In this document: one piece after another, positions 22,646 through 33,188 of the stretch
Layout of the letters: every line of letters starts with the position of its first letter
Numbering within the stretch: the first letter of the stretch is position 1
Assembly (NCBI RefSeq): GCF_008831285.2
Contig: NC_045150.1
Location: forward strand, 12,255,868-12,319,867
From: Nymphaea colorata
Taxonomy: Eukaryota > Streptophyta > Magnoliopsida > Nymphaeales > Nymphaeaceae
DNA length: 64,000 nt
Direction: 5' to 3'
Translations under genes and position numbers: made by a program
The notes under the pieces: model-generated
Told to the model about the DNA's origin: nothing
Databases searched by the model: none
Seen by the model: only the letters and a program-made list of their open reading frames with translations

Positions 22646-23731
22646 GATGACCGTATGGGCTACTCCCAGCTCGGCGTGAAGAATACACTCAGTTCCGAAG
22701 GGCAGCCCGTAGAGTGTCGGAGAGATGAGAAGACCATCTGGGCTGGCTGAGCCTACTGGCTACTCGGCGTGGAGAGCACACTCAGTTTCGGAGGATGGCC
22801 CGCAGAGTAACGGAGAGACGAGATGACCGTCTGGGCTGGCGGAGCCTACTGGCTACCTGGCGTGGAGAGCACACTTAGTTCTGGAGGATGGCCCGTAGAG
22901 TGACGGAGAGACGAGATGATCGTCTGGGCTAGCGGAGCCTACTGGCTACTCAACGTGGAGAGCACACTCAGTTACGAAGGACGGCCCGAAGAGTGACGGA
23001 GAGACGAGATGGCAGTCTAGGCTGGCGAAGCCTACTGGCTATTCAGCGTGTAGAGCACACTCAGTTCTGGAGGAGGGCTGACAGATAGATGAGTTAACCG
23101 TCTGGGCTGGAGGAACCTACTGGATACTCGGCGCGAAGAGCATACTCAGTTTCGGAGGGCGGCCCACAGAGTGACAGAGATATGAGATGACCATCTAGGC
23201 TGGCGGAGCCTACTGGCTACTCGACGTGTAGAGAACACTCAGTTCTGGAGGGCGGCCCGTAGAGTGACGGAGAGATGAGATGACCGTCTGGGCTGGCATA
23301 GCCTACTGGCTACTCGGCTTGGAGAGCACACTTAGTTACGGAGGAGGGCCCACAGAGTAACGGAGAGACGAGATGACTTTCTGGATTGGCGGAGCCTACT
23401 AGCTACTTGGCGTGGAGAGCACACTCAGTTCCGAGGAGGGCCCGCAGAGTGACGAGATGTCCGACTGGTTTGGTGGAGCCTACTGGCTACTCGAGTGGAG
23501 AGCACACTCAGTTCCGGAGGAGGGCCCGCAGAGTGACGGGGAGACGAGATGACCGTCTTGGCTGGCGGATCCTACTGGCTAATCGTCGTGGAGAGCACAC
23601 TCACTTCCGAAGGACGACCCGTAGAGCGACGGAGAGACGAGATGACCGTCTGGTCTGGTGGAGCCTACTCACTAGTCGGCGTGGAGAGCTCACTCTGTTC
23701 CGGAGGACGGCTCGTAGAGTGACATAGAGAC
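22646..23731. repeat. 93-bp minisatellite array 3 (about 12 units)
   Basis: Same repeat family, starting after an A-run (AAAAAAAAAGATGACCG). Some units are shortened near 23070 and 23450. The homologous array is 60758-61846. Confidence 0.95.
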
Positions 23732-23947
23732 GCACAGAGAGAGAGAAAGTTTCTGTTGGTAAGATCGAAAAAAAGAAGAAGAGAAGAGAAATGGAACAGA
23801 ACGCACATGGAAAGAAAAAACACTTAGCGCACTTCAGCAGCACTTGCAGCCTTTTTCATGATGACGAAAAGGCCCCGATGGACCTCACTGAATGAAGGAC
23901 GTTACTATTTAGGTAACGTTGGACTAGATTGGTACAAGTTTCCTTCC
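23732..23947. repeat. Constant tail following minisatellite array 3
   Basis: Tail of the same type, with a well-preserved ACGTTAC/GTAACGT hairpin near 23900 followed by GGACTAG. It ends TTTCCTTCC and then enters the dispersed AT-rich repeat at 23950-24075. Confidence 0.85.
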
Positions 23948-23949
23948 GT

Positions 23950-24075
23950 ACAAAATTTAAAGAGTTCATAAATATAATATATCAAAGAACATTCAAATTA
24001 TTGGTTAAGTTCAATCTTAAGGGGTAAACAATTTTATTTAGGTAGATCCTTGATTGATACTTAATTAAAGTGGTC
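23950..24075 (+). repeat. Dispersed AT-rich repeat shared with segment A
   Basis: Same sequence as the minus strand of 440-560, including TTTATTTAGGTAGATCC. Shorter forms follow tails 1 and 2, so the serial units carry a fragment of it at each join. Confidence 0.75.
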
Positions 24076-24764
24076 ACCAATTTCTCTCATCATGTTCATA
24101 TATAGCATCAATCAAAACATTTGATGGTTCTTTGTAAATAGATGAAATGTGAGACTGGTCATCGCAAATTGATTTAAATCTTTCACGCCGTACCTTTCAT
24201 GAGCAAAAAAATCATTAAATTAAGTACAAGAGACTCATTTTCTATTATTTTTCAAAAAAATGGCTCAAATTACTGAAGACCTCAAATAAATCAACGTTCA
24301 CTCCATCATGCTATCTTAAGGAAATTAAAATAGAAAGGAAGTCCTCGCTTGTAGACGCAGAAATTTTTAGGAAGTTGGTAACAATGATGACCCTTTATGA
24401 ATTTGTCTTTAAAAATGCGAGCTTTGCCACACCCCTAAGGATCCATTAAACTATTAGTTTCATCATAGCATAATTCTGCTTAATTTTTTAGCAAAAAGTT
24501 ATGTGTTAATTTAATTACTTAATAATTATGCACATATTAAATTATCGTATTTATATAAGATTTGAAAGTAGACACCTGTTCATGTGAGAAATTTACCCAA
24601 GCTACCATTGAACTTTTTATATTACCAATGAACTTTTTGTCTCCTTTTATGTCAAAAAACTTCGAGCAAGCAATCCACAAGTTGGAATTCAAATTAAGGT
24701 TGATGGTAAAAGTTATTGTTGTGGTGGTCTTTGGCCATCTTATTCATTGTAAAGAAGAATACTA
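24076..24764. other. No gene recognised
   Basis: AT-rich sequence, nearly identical to about 62190-62885. A 67-codon open frame (24562-24765) and a lysine-rich frame around 24240-24450 show no domain. One stretch reads TGCGAGCTTTGCCACACCCC, similar in style to transposon ends, but no partner end was found. Confidence 0.5.
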
Positions 24765-24960
24765 ACCTGATCTATTGACATCCTTATCTGCCGCCACATG
24801 CTGAATTTTGTGTTTGAACCTTAGATCCAGTTAAGGAGCTGTTGGCAGGAGCTCCCAAGAGAGCTGGTGAGTGAGCTCCTTGGTGATTTTTTTTTTTTTG
24901 AAACCCTCAACCTTGACTAGTGGCTTAACAAGGGAGAAAGAGAGAGAGAGAGAGAGAGGG
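24765..24960 (+). repeat. Direct repeat of 7931-8125 near the right end of segment B
   Basis: CTGATCTATTGACATCC, GCCACATGCTGAATTTTGTG, AAGGAGCTGTTGGCAGGAGC and a (GA)n run follow in the same order and orientation as at 7931-8125. Together with the 7285/25843 repeat, both ends of segment B carry related material. Confidence 0.85.
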
Positions 24961-25172
24961 AGCTTCTCTCCATTGCACATAAATCAAATATGCCTGTTAG
25001 TAAAGCTCAAGTTGGTAGTCAGTGTCCCAAATAGATTTAGGGGAAACTAATATGGCTGTTAGCGCATGTAAAGGAAGTCTTATCTAATCTACATATGGGG
25101 CAGGGAACTAGGGCTGCACACGTGCAGAGTCGAGCCTAAGCTTGCCCAGCTCGAGCTCAAACTCGAGCCAAG

Positions 25173-25361
25173 CATTAGCGTAGCTACATATAGGCTGGCG
25201 TGGGCAGTTGCCCACGCCAGCAACAAAAGTTTTACTTATTTTTGCATATTTTTACATAGATTTTTTACAATTTTTTACTTATTTATATATGTTGTGTCCC
25301 TTCAAAAATGAGAATTTCTATAACTGTGCCCCATAGCCAAAAATTTCTGGCTTCGCCACTG
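25173..25361. mobile_element. hAT-type MITE with 8-bp target duplication, copy 1
   Basis: A 189-bp non-coding element bounded by GAGCCAAG at 25165-25172 and again at 25362-25369, a perfect 8-bp target-site duplication as made by hAT transposases. It starts CATTAGCGTAGCTAC (CAGTAGCG in the second copy) and ends CTGGCTTCGCCACTG, whose reverse complement is CAGTGGCGAAGCCAG. The 15-bp terminal inverted repeats thus match imperfectly. The interior has an inverted pair, TGGCGTGGGCAG/TGCCCACGCCA, near the left end and an AT-rich remainder. It encodes nothing and would need a transposase supplied elsewhere. Sequence, length and duplication size agree on hAT. Confidence 0.85.
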
Positions 25362-25386
25362 GAGCCAAGCTCCCTAACAGAAGCTA

Positions 25387-25866
25387 GAGCTCGAGCTCGA
25401 GCTTGACTCCCTTAACTCTTGTTTATGTCCTAACTTGTTTTTTTAAGCTTGTTTACATCAACTCGTTTAACTCGTTTACAACTCCAAAGCAAAACTTGTT
25501 ACCTCAAGTTGAAAGAAAAACTTATTATTGGTTTGCTTGTCATACAAACTAGGGTATGATTGTCCTGGAAAACCGAAATACATTTTTAGTATTGTAAGTT
25601 AAATGAGCAACAACCTCCGCTGCACGTCAATGAGAACAAATTCTATGGTATAACCATAAAAACAAGAGGGTTCAACACAAGAAATGCTAACAAGATTGGT
25701 GAACAGTTTAAACAAGTTCCACAGAAGACTGATTAGGACTCGCCTAGCCCTAGCAGACACCATTCCTGGCGTTTTTTTCAAATCCGCATCCTTTTTTATG
25801 ACCCTGCAATAGGGGTTATTCAGCTTGTAGACCCTATATGGATCAGAAAATCGGAACCGAAATCAA
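25387..25866. other. 480-bp stretch present only in copy 1
   Basis: Between AACAGAAGCTAG and the TTTACCAATAAA stretch, this sequence has no counterpart in B' (junction near 63510). It starts with GAGCTCGAGCTCGAGCTTG and includes the repeat beginning at 25843. A 60-codon minus-strand frame (25599-25781) is not recognised. Deletion in B' or insertion in B is equally possible. Confidence 0.7.
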
Positions 25867-26075
25867 TCTAGAATATTTTTATTGAAGGATCCAAAGCTTG
25901 TTTTTTAAAAATTAAAAGTTTACCAATAAAAAAAAAAGGGCAAATAAATATTTTGCGATTGTTCAGATCTTGCTCATTCAAGAATCAATTGCGAGGACTA
26001 GGTTTTAAAATTGAGCAGATAACAAGTTCAGATTTTTAAATCGTGTTGATCGTGTGATAGCCTCATATGTCAAAT
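25843..26075 (+). repeat. Direct repeat of 7285-7525 near the right end of segment B
   Basis: The GATCAGAAAATCGGAACCGA, GATCTTGCTCATTCAAGAAT and GATCGTGTGATAGCCTCATA words occur in the same order as at the left end of the segment. In B' only the right two thirds remain (about 63510-63680). Confidence 0.85.
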
Positions 26076-26226
26076 CCAAATCTTGTGTGCGTGCATGTGT
26101 GTGAATGAGAAAAGTGAGAAGATTGAAGAAGTTTGGTGCTGATGCCATTTGAGACTGTACATCCAAGCTTTGGGGAGAGAGAGAGGTACTTATCATCTGT
26201 GCTGTTTCAAGAGTTAAGAGATGAAG

Positions 26227-27200
26227 GACCCCCCAAAAGAAAAAAGCAGCCTTTAAGAGAAAGTGCTATTTCTTATTGTTGAATTCAGAAAGCTAATTTA
26301 GCATCGTTCGAATAAGAGCTTTAGTTATATTTTTGAGCAAATATGTCGTCTAAAGGGGCTCTACCTGGCCACGAGAAGGATACCAAATTCGACCAGACGA
26401 GACAAAGTTGTTGATTGACAAATTCATAAAAGGAACTAACTCTTCAAAATGTAAAGGTGACAATGACGAGATGCATTGACTGCCGTTCATCTCACACTGG
26501 AATGGTGCGATGGACGGTTCCAATGGATGAGATTGTCACTGGCAACTATGCATGCGATGGAACCTTGCATAACATAAATATGCGTAGACATGTACATATA
26601 TCCCAGTACAATTAAAGATGAAAATGCTTTCATTTAAATAAGAAAAATAAACTTTTCTAAAAACAAAAAAGGAAATAAAAAAAATTAAAAACTAAAAAAA
26701 ACATTTTTTTCAATAATTCTATAATTATCTTTTTTCAATAATTCAATAATTCTACCATCTCATGGTCGTCTGTAATTGTTCTATCCCTTTGATGAATAGT
26801 AAGGAGCACAAAAACAAGAGAGAAAAGGGTCAGTGCATGGTAGCATGATTTTACAAACAATTTTGAGATTTATATAGATATATTTTTCCTTCAGAAGCAT
26901 GCGAAGGAACCTTGCATAACATAAATACAAATGTGCATAGGCATGTACATATAGCCCAGGTATGAGTTGAGGGTTTTACAAGTTTCTTATTAAGAAAAAA
27001 AGTCATTGAACAACCTCTGCCTTTTATTTTATGACCAGTGCAGGCGCTAGATTTTCACCCGACAATTTTTATTGACTTTAATTTTTTATTATTCTCTCTG
27101 GGGAGGGAAGGTAGCATAATAATCATATAAAGAAAAGATCATAACAACCTTCCCGACCGTTCCCGAGTCCGTTGAAACAATTCTCCTCCAGGTCAAGAAG
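26227..27200. other. Single-copy stretch with small internal repeats
   Basis: This lies just beyond the end of the duplicated module. GGAACCTTGCATAACATAAAT with GCATGTACATATA-CCCAG occurs near 26560-26610 and again near 26900-26960. Near 26811-26840 there is AGGAGCACAAAAACAAGAGA plus GAAAAGGGTCAGTGCA, identical to part of the upstream region of acidic/Gly-rich unit 3 (60291 and, with a small difference, 22190), so a fragment of that locus was copied here. No gene seen. Confidence 0.6.
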
Positions 27201-27221
27201 AATGTGATCCCATGGCATGGC

Positions 27222-27547
27222 ATGGACAAGCTGAAAGGGCATATAAGAAATGATGTCGTGGTCTTTTATGATTGGTTCGAGGTGGCAGCACCTAGAAGAT
27301 TTGCACTAGTGTGCTTCAGGATCAGGGCAAAACAGTTAGCGCGTGCAATCCATGCTGAACCGCAGGCTGCTGGAGGCAGTTAACCCTAACCCTACTGGGA
27401 AGCTTTACATGACTCGTACTGTTGCTGCTGGTGCTTACATGCTGCGGTTTGCGATAGGCGCCACCTTGGCTGAAGAGCGCGGCAGCTTGGACAGTCATAC
27501 AAGAGCAAGCTCGTCTCCTTCTCAGCAAGCAACCTCAACTACTTTAA
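27222..27547 (+). pseudogene. Aromatic L-amino-acid (tyrosine/tryptophan-type) decarboxylase, C-terminal pseudogene fragment
   Basis: Three frame-shifted pieces on the plus strand match the C-terminal end of plant PLP-dependent group II decarboxylases: DKLKGHIRNDVV and FEVAAPRRFALVCFRIR in one frame; NRRLLEAVNPNPTGKLYMTR and MLRFAIGATLAEER in the next; AAAWTVIQEQARLLLSKQ and a stop at 27545-27547 in the third. Family members read approximately LLE.VN.TGK.Y.THT...G.Y.LRFA.GA.LTE.RHV..AW. Here the VNP repeat is expanded, the segment between NDVV and FEV is shortened, and the THT/H residues are altered. The PLP-lysine half of the enzyme is absent. No introns or flanking exons were found. It is a dead fragment: the family call is firm, the substrate is not. 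Confidence 0.8.
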
Positions 27548-28890
27548 GATATGCAGTAAAGGCGTCTGGTACAAACTGAACATCATCAGCAGGTGTTCGG
27601 TTTATTTGCTTGCTGTTGTTTAGCTATTGATAAATAAATGACATGAATATAACACAAGAGCAACACAACAACTAATCCATTACTTGTTTCTTCAAGTGAT
27701 AATTTGAGCATACTTAAAAATCTTTTTCACACACATTTGGCTTACCTAAATGACAAAACTGAAAAATGACTCTTGGTGATTCCACTATGACCATAATTGA
27801 CATAAGCATTAAAAATAAAAACTGAAAATTAAAGTAGGCAAGAGGCACTTGTTATGCCGAGTTATTGGGGAACCCAAAAGTTGTTGCATTAACTTTCACC
27901 AGCGACTTCATTTTTCTTTTCGTCTTTTCGGTGCTAATAAGTATATGTGCCAATAAGCAACTTCACTTGTTGTGGATCTCAATGATTTTATTCCCTTTCT
28001 TGTTTCCTGATTCTACGTGTTTTCATTTCATGTAGCGAAATGTGATCCTTGCTCTCCTCTTTTCATTCTCCACTAAAAAATTACAATTTTACATCAAAGA
28101 AAAATTTTATGTCATATCTTGTGGACCACCGAATATAAATCGTGGTTTTGTCGAAGTATTACAGACCTCAAATCGGAGATTGCAAAACCCAAGACAGTTC
28201 ACAGAGGACTAATTAAAAAAGAACACGGAAATGGAGATGTGAAGCTAAAAGCTGTCGATGTTGGGATTCGTTGTTAGAGTTGTTTTTGTCTCTTATTTTA
28301 ACTTCGGCTCACATTATTATTGTGGGTTTGAACATGCCACAAGTAAACGAGAATTTATGTCCAACCTAAGATCGAGAGGATATTCACTAAAATATTGTTG
28401 ACGGCTCGTGGTTCGAGGTTTATTGTTATTTGGAACTGCAAGACCTTCCCTACGCTTTCCTGATCCAAACCTAGAGTAGAGGTCAGACAGGGTACGATCC
28501 ATGCTCCCATTGTTTGGTAGTTTGATTCCTTTCAGAGTTTTATATATTTTTTTTATTGAGAAAGATTATTAGGCGTATATGAATGTTAGTCTGCACCAAT
28601 TTTTAAGCTAGATTCACCGAAGTGTTTTATCGGTCTTTTAATTTTAATAAATTTAATCTCCAAATGCTTTTCCTATTTATGTAAATTAGCCCGACTTTAG
28701 TACATTCTAAAGATAATCACAAACATGCAAAGAACATATCAGACCAGCCACATGTATCATGCTTTAATACGTCTCTGATCACTTTCATCAGGGAAGGGAA
28801 ATCGTGCAGGGGTCCATCTGGACCAGATATTGAACCGTCATCACCAATTCAGTTCAGTTCGCCCGTCCACGCACAAAAAAGAGAAAAAAA
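27548..28890. other. No gene recognised
   Basis: Sequence downstream of the decarboxylase fragment. A 61-codon minus-strand frame (28317-28502) shows no domain. The surrounding words (GACCTCAAATCGGAGATTGC, GGTTCGAGGTTTATTGTT) look like old retroelement sequence, but no LTR pair or primer site was found. Confidence 0.4.
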
Positions 28891-28894
28891 AAAT

Positions 28895-29558
28895 GATAAT
28901 AATAATAGTATATGTGTTATTATATATTATAATTATATATTAGTATGTGATAGATGTGTTATATATACACACATATGTTAATAAATGATAATAATAATAA
29001 TAATGTATAATATATATATATATATATAACATATTATAATATATGTTATTATATATACATATTATGTTATTATGTATGCACATATACACATATTAAATAT
29101 ATATGAACTATACATATATATATATATGTGTACATATATTATATAGTACATATATAACTTATATTGTAACATTTGTTATAAAATATATATGTTAATATAT
29201 ATATATAATAACATAATATACATATGCATATTATGTCTACATATGTTATATAATTAAGTTATGTATATAACACAATTGTATAACATAATATATATGTTAT
29301 ATAATGTGTGTATATAATAACATAAAAACTATGTATATATGTAAATGTAATGTACACATACATATACTATATTAATAAGAATATATTATAATATATATAT
29401 AAATATATAATATGTGTACACTGTAATCGTATATTAGTATATACAAAGTATATATATGTATATATGTTATAACACATATACATATAGTATATGTGTTATA
29501 ATATAATATGTATATGTTATATATTATACTATTAATATATAACAAAGATATAACTATA

Positions 29559-29622
<64 letters not shown>

Positions 29623-30034
29623 CATATATGTATAACATATGTTACACATTATATATGTTATAACATATGTTATATATTATGTAACATGTATGTGTTATAA
29701 TAGTTATAACAACATATAACACATAGTATGTTATATATGTTATATGTTATGTTGTACATGTATAACAGTATAAATATGTTAACATATATTATTATATAAT
29801 ATATGTGTTGTATATATATGTTATAAAAACATATATATGTGTATATATATGTTATATATATTATATATATAACATATATTATTATAACAATGTAATTTAC
29901 ATATATTTTATATAACAAATTATGTATTATAATATATATTATATGTGTGCATATAACATATAATATAACATTATATGTTAACTATATATGAAATATATAC
30001 CATATATTACATATATAGTTATTAACATATATAT

Positions 30035-30071
<37 letters not shown>

Positions 30072-30585
30072 TAAATATGTATACACATATTAACACATAT
30101 ATATATACATATATATTATAAACATATGTACATATATATATGTTATATTAATATACACATATATTATACACATATAACATATGTTATATGTGTGTTATAA
30201 TATATATAACATATAAAATAATAATATACATAACATAAATAATATATGTATTATATACACATATGTATATACTGTGTATACATATAACATTTATTGATAA
30301 CATATTATAATATATTTGTATATATAACATATATTATAATTGTATATCATAAATATGCTATGTATAATATTATAAGAGTTACTATATATATGTATATTAT
30401 ATATAACATATATTAAATATACATATATTATATATACATATAATATTTATATATATATTATATGTATATATAATATACATATTATATATAACATATTATA
30501 TATTATATATATAACAAATAGTAATATATATACTATGTGTTATATATGTTACATATATAACATATAGTACATATGTTATCACCTT
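28895..30585. repeat. 1.7-kb A/T-only low-complexity block
   Basis: Nearly pure A and T with scattered GT/CA: irregular repeats of TATATGTTATAACATATA type and a perfect (TA)n at 29561-29619. It is rich in short palindromes and so prone to cruciform formation and slippage. Open frames full of Ile/Tyr across it are artefacts of the composition. Such blocks are often scaffold- or matrix-attachment-like or simply microsatellite expansions; nothing here decides. Confidence 0.95.
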
Positions 30586-30589
30586 ACAA

Positions 30590-33188
30590 GATGGATAACA
30601 TGACAGAAGATTTATCAAGGCAATAGACATGGTGATGGGATAGTGATAACACATGTTTCTCAAGATTTTATTTTGTGATTTTTTTAATGACATAAAATTT
30701 CAAAATAACCATTTGGCCATGGAGATGGCCGACTGATTTTTATTTTCCCTAGATTGCATCTACATGTTTCCTAAGATTCTATTGCCGAAAAAGGTAAATA
30801 TAGCATTTCATTTTTCAAGAAGCTGTGTTACCTATGACATACAATAATCTAAAACTTTGTTTAAGTACCATGAACTTTAATATCATGAAAGATCTGATCC
30901 TACATAAATATCTAACATAGCATATTTCGTTATGGAAAAAAAAATCTTAAAGAAATAAGTGCTACAGAAAATTGACTTATAAAAATTGAGTAGCCTTAAG
31001 CATCCATTCCATTTAAGTGATGCTTCTCTCTTAGAAAGCAACACCTATCCGTTATCAACCTCTTGTACCCATATTTTCTAAAGCTGTTGTATCTGTACCC
31101 ACATATGTGTACCTGAACCTTACTTGTACCCATGTTACTTAGGTTCCATATATGCACGTACGTGTGTATGAGAAAAGACAAACATATATATATCCCTGAA
31201 AAGAGAGAAGCACAAAACTTTCTTGGAACACAAATGGAAATCTCATGGTTGTTTTCTAATTAATGATCATTTCTATCTTTGTATCGGTGAGTACTGGATA
31301 TTGGCTTGTATCACCCTAAATTTTCATCTTTCTGAATTTAAAAATGATTAAAAAATTTAAATTGATTTAGAAAACGGAAAAATGAAAAAGAATATAAGCC
31401 ATATTTGCCCTGCATCATGTTAGTGAGGGCCAACATTTTCCATGTTAACAACACTGATTTCTGCCTTGATTTCTCTCTTGTGGCCAAGAGTTGTGGAAAA
31501 CAATGAAAATTTGAAGGCAAGGCACCTTGGTTTGGCTGATGCCTTTGAATAGAAGTGGTATTCTCATTTTAATAAAATGTGGGGATTATATTCATGACTT
31601 TAAAATGTCATCGAGTCTACCTCAAGTAACCTACATCCCTTTTTTTTTATCTCTAACATGTTTTTCTCGTTTTCAAATTACAGTTCATCCATATAGTTCA
31701 ATTATTTTTGAACGAATTTAGTGTATTCACCCTCATTCTTGTATGTCTATCTCTCTTCTTCCTTTTTCTATTTCAATTCCGTATTTTCTTTGCTTTCGCT
31801 TCTGCATCATGCGTATAGTTTCTCTTCTTTAATTATAGTATAATAGGACTATCATATGCATTGTTTTTAAATCATGCTCCTAGATCCAGGACCATGTTGG
31901 AGCGAGATTTGACTGATTAATAGCACGCCATGTAACAACAGTCCTGACACGTGAAAGCTCAGCTCAACTTAGGCTTTGTGTGGATTCACTTTCAAATCAT
32001 GACTTTTCAAATGTGCATTTTATCAAATCCAAACTCATTTCAAAACAGTTTTCTAAAACTCTAAGCTCAAGCATTGTGGATACCTAGTATAGGATTAAAG
32101 CCACTGAGTTTTTTAGGACCTAGCTCAGACCGGTCCAATAACCCACTACATCTTGACTTAGACCTATTCCAAGTCCTTGAACCAGATCTAACCTTACCGA
32201 CCCTACTCCAGCCCACTCAAAGTTTGAGCCTAGACTCACTTTGGCTTAGCTTTTGCTAGGTCTACCCCATGCCACTAAGTCATAGCCATGAGAATTCATA
32301 ATAAATCAAGATCAAATCTTGATTTGGAACAAATGAACTTAGAACTTGAATTGAGATCTAAGTCTAGAGTGGATATAGATGTTGGATCAAATCCCTAACC
32401 TTGAACATATAATGCAGGAAAAGAATCTTCTAAAACTGAACTATGTAGGTTTCTATCAAATCAAGGTCAATTGGATCAAACCTGGATGGGCTCAAACCTT
32501 GGAATTTGAATTTGGATCAAATATAGATATTGGATCAAATGCTTGAACATTGGATCATGGATTTCATAATTCAGATCAAGAGAGCTTTGCATCTTAAACT
32601 CAGATGTCAAACCATACTCAAACTTCAAACTAGACTTAGATCAACCCAATTTAAATGTGGATCAAGCATCATTTAGTAAATTTGGGTCTTGGATTTGGAT
32701 CTTAAAATTTATTGAATTTTAGATCTTTTTGGTCCACATCCCTAAACTATAAAAACTAGGGCTAAACTATGTTTAAACTTAGTTTTGCATGCATCATATT
32801 ATACTTAGGTTCTGTTTGCATGGATCCATGGTGGTCAGGATCAAGAAGTAAGTTCCTCAATCATACTATCAGTTTGTATGAATCCAAAGTTTGATGATCC
32901 ACATAGATTTCAAAATCATAAGATTTTCTAAACCTAGGACATGTTTATTCCTGTTATAATATGTATAGATGATTAGACTTAAGCCATAAACTTACTCCTT
33001 AGTCTGATTACCTGTGGTAAAGGCACGATAGAACGGGTCTCATCTCCCGGATTCTCGCACGAAGGAAAATGGAGGCAAGTGTACAAAATTTTATTTCCCA
33101 TCTACAAACGGTCTGCATTACAGTGTAAAAATTGTTTGTGCAATATTAGATCACTCCACCCCTTTGTTAAAAGCAAACAACCCAAATT
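30590..33188. other. Single-copy stretch without recognised gene
   Basis: AT-rich sequence up to the start of segment A'. Between about 32280 and 32720, TTGGATCAAAT, ATATAGATATTGGATCAAAT and related words recur at loose spacing, suggesting a decayed repeat of the GGAT/CAAAT kind. Frames of 60-65 codons (for example 31527-31721, 32074-32259) show no domain. No splice or RNA gene signature was seen. Confidence 0.5.

Larger units (their letters stand above)
6902..26226 (+). repeat. Segment B of the large duplication, direct copy of 42801-63828
   Basis: Homology to B' starts at the first base after the gap (AACAATTTTT, 42801) and ends at AGAGATGAAG (26226 against 63828). Most stretches differ by only a few percent. 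Larger differences are: a local duplication with a minisatellite module in B' (44778-45457 onward), a G-rich insert in B (about 9752-9820), 160 bp present only in B' (51743-51902), and about 480 bp present only in B (25387-25866). Confidence 0.95.

Noticed and set aside
27380-27395. CCTAACCCTA resembling telomere repeat
   Set aside because: Only two partial units, explained by the duplicated NP codons of the decarboxylase fragment.
29372-29918. Ile/Tyr-rich open frames in the A/T block
   Set aside because: They arise from TATATA composition only.
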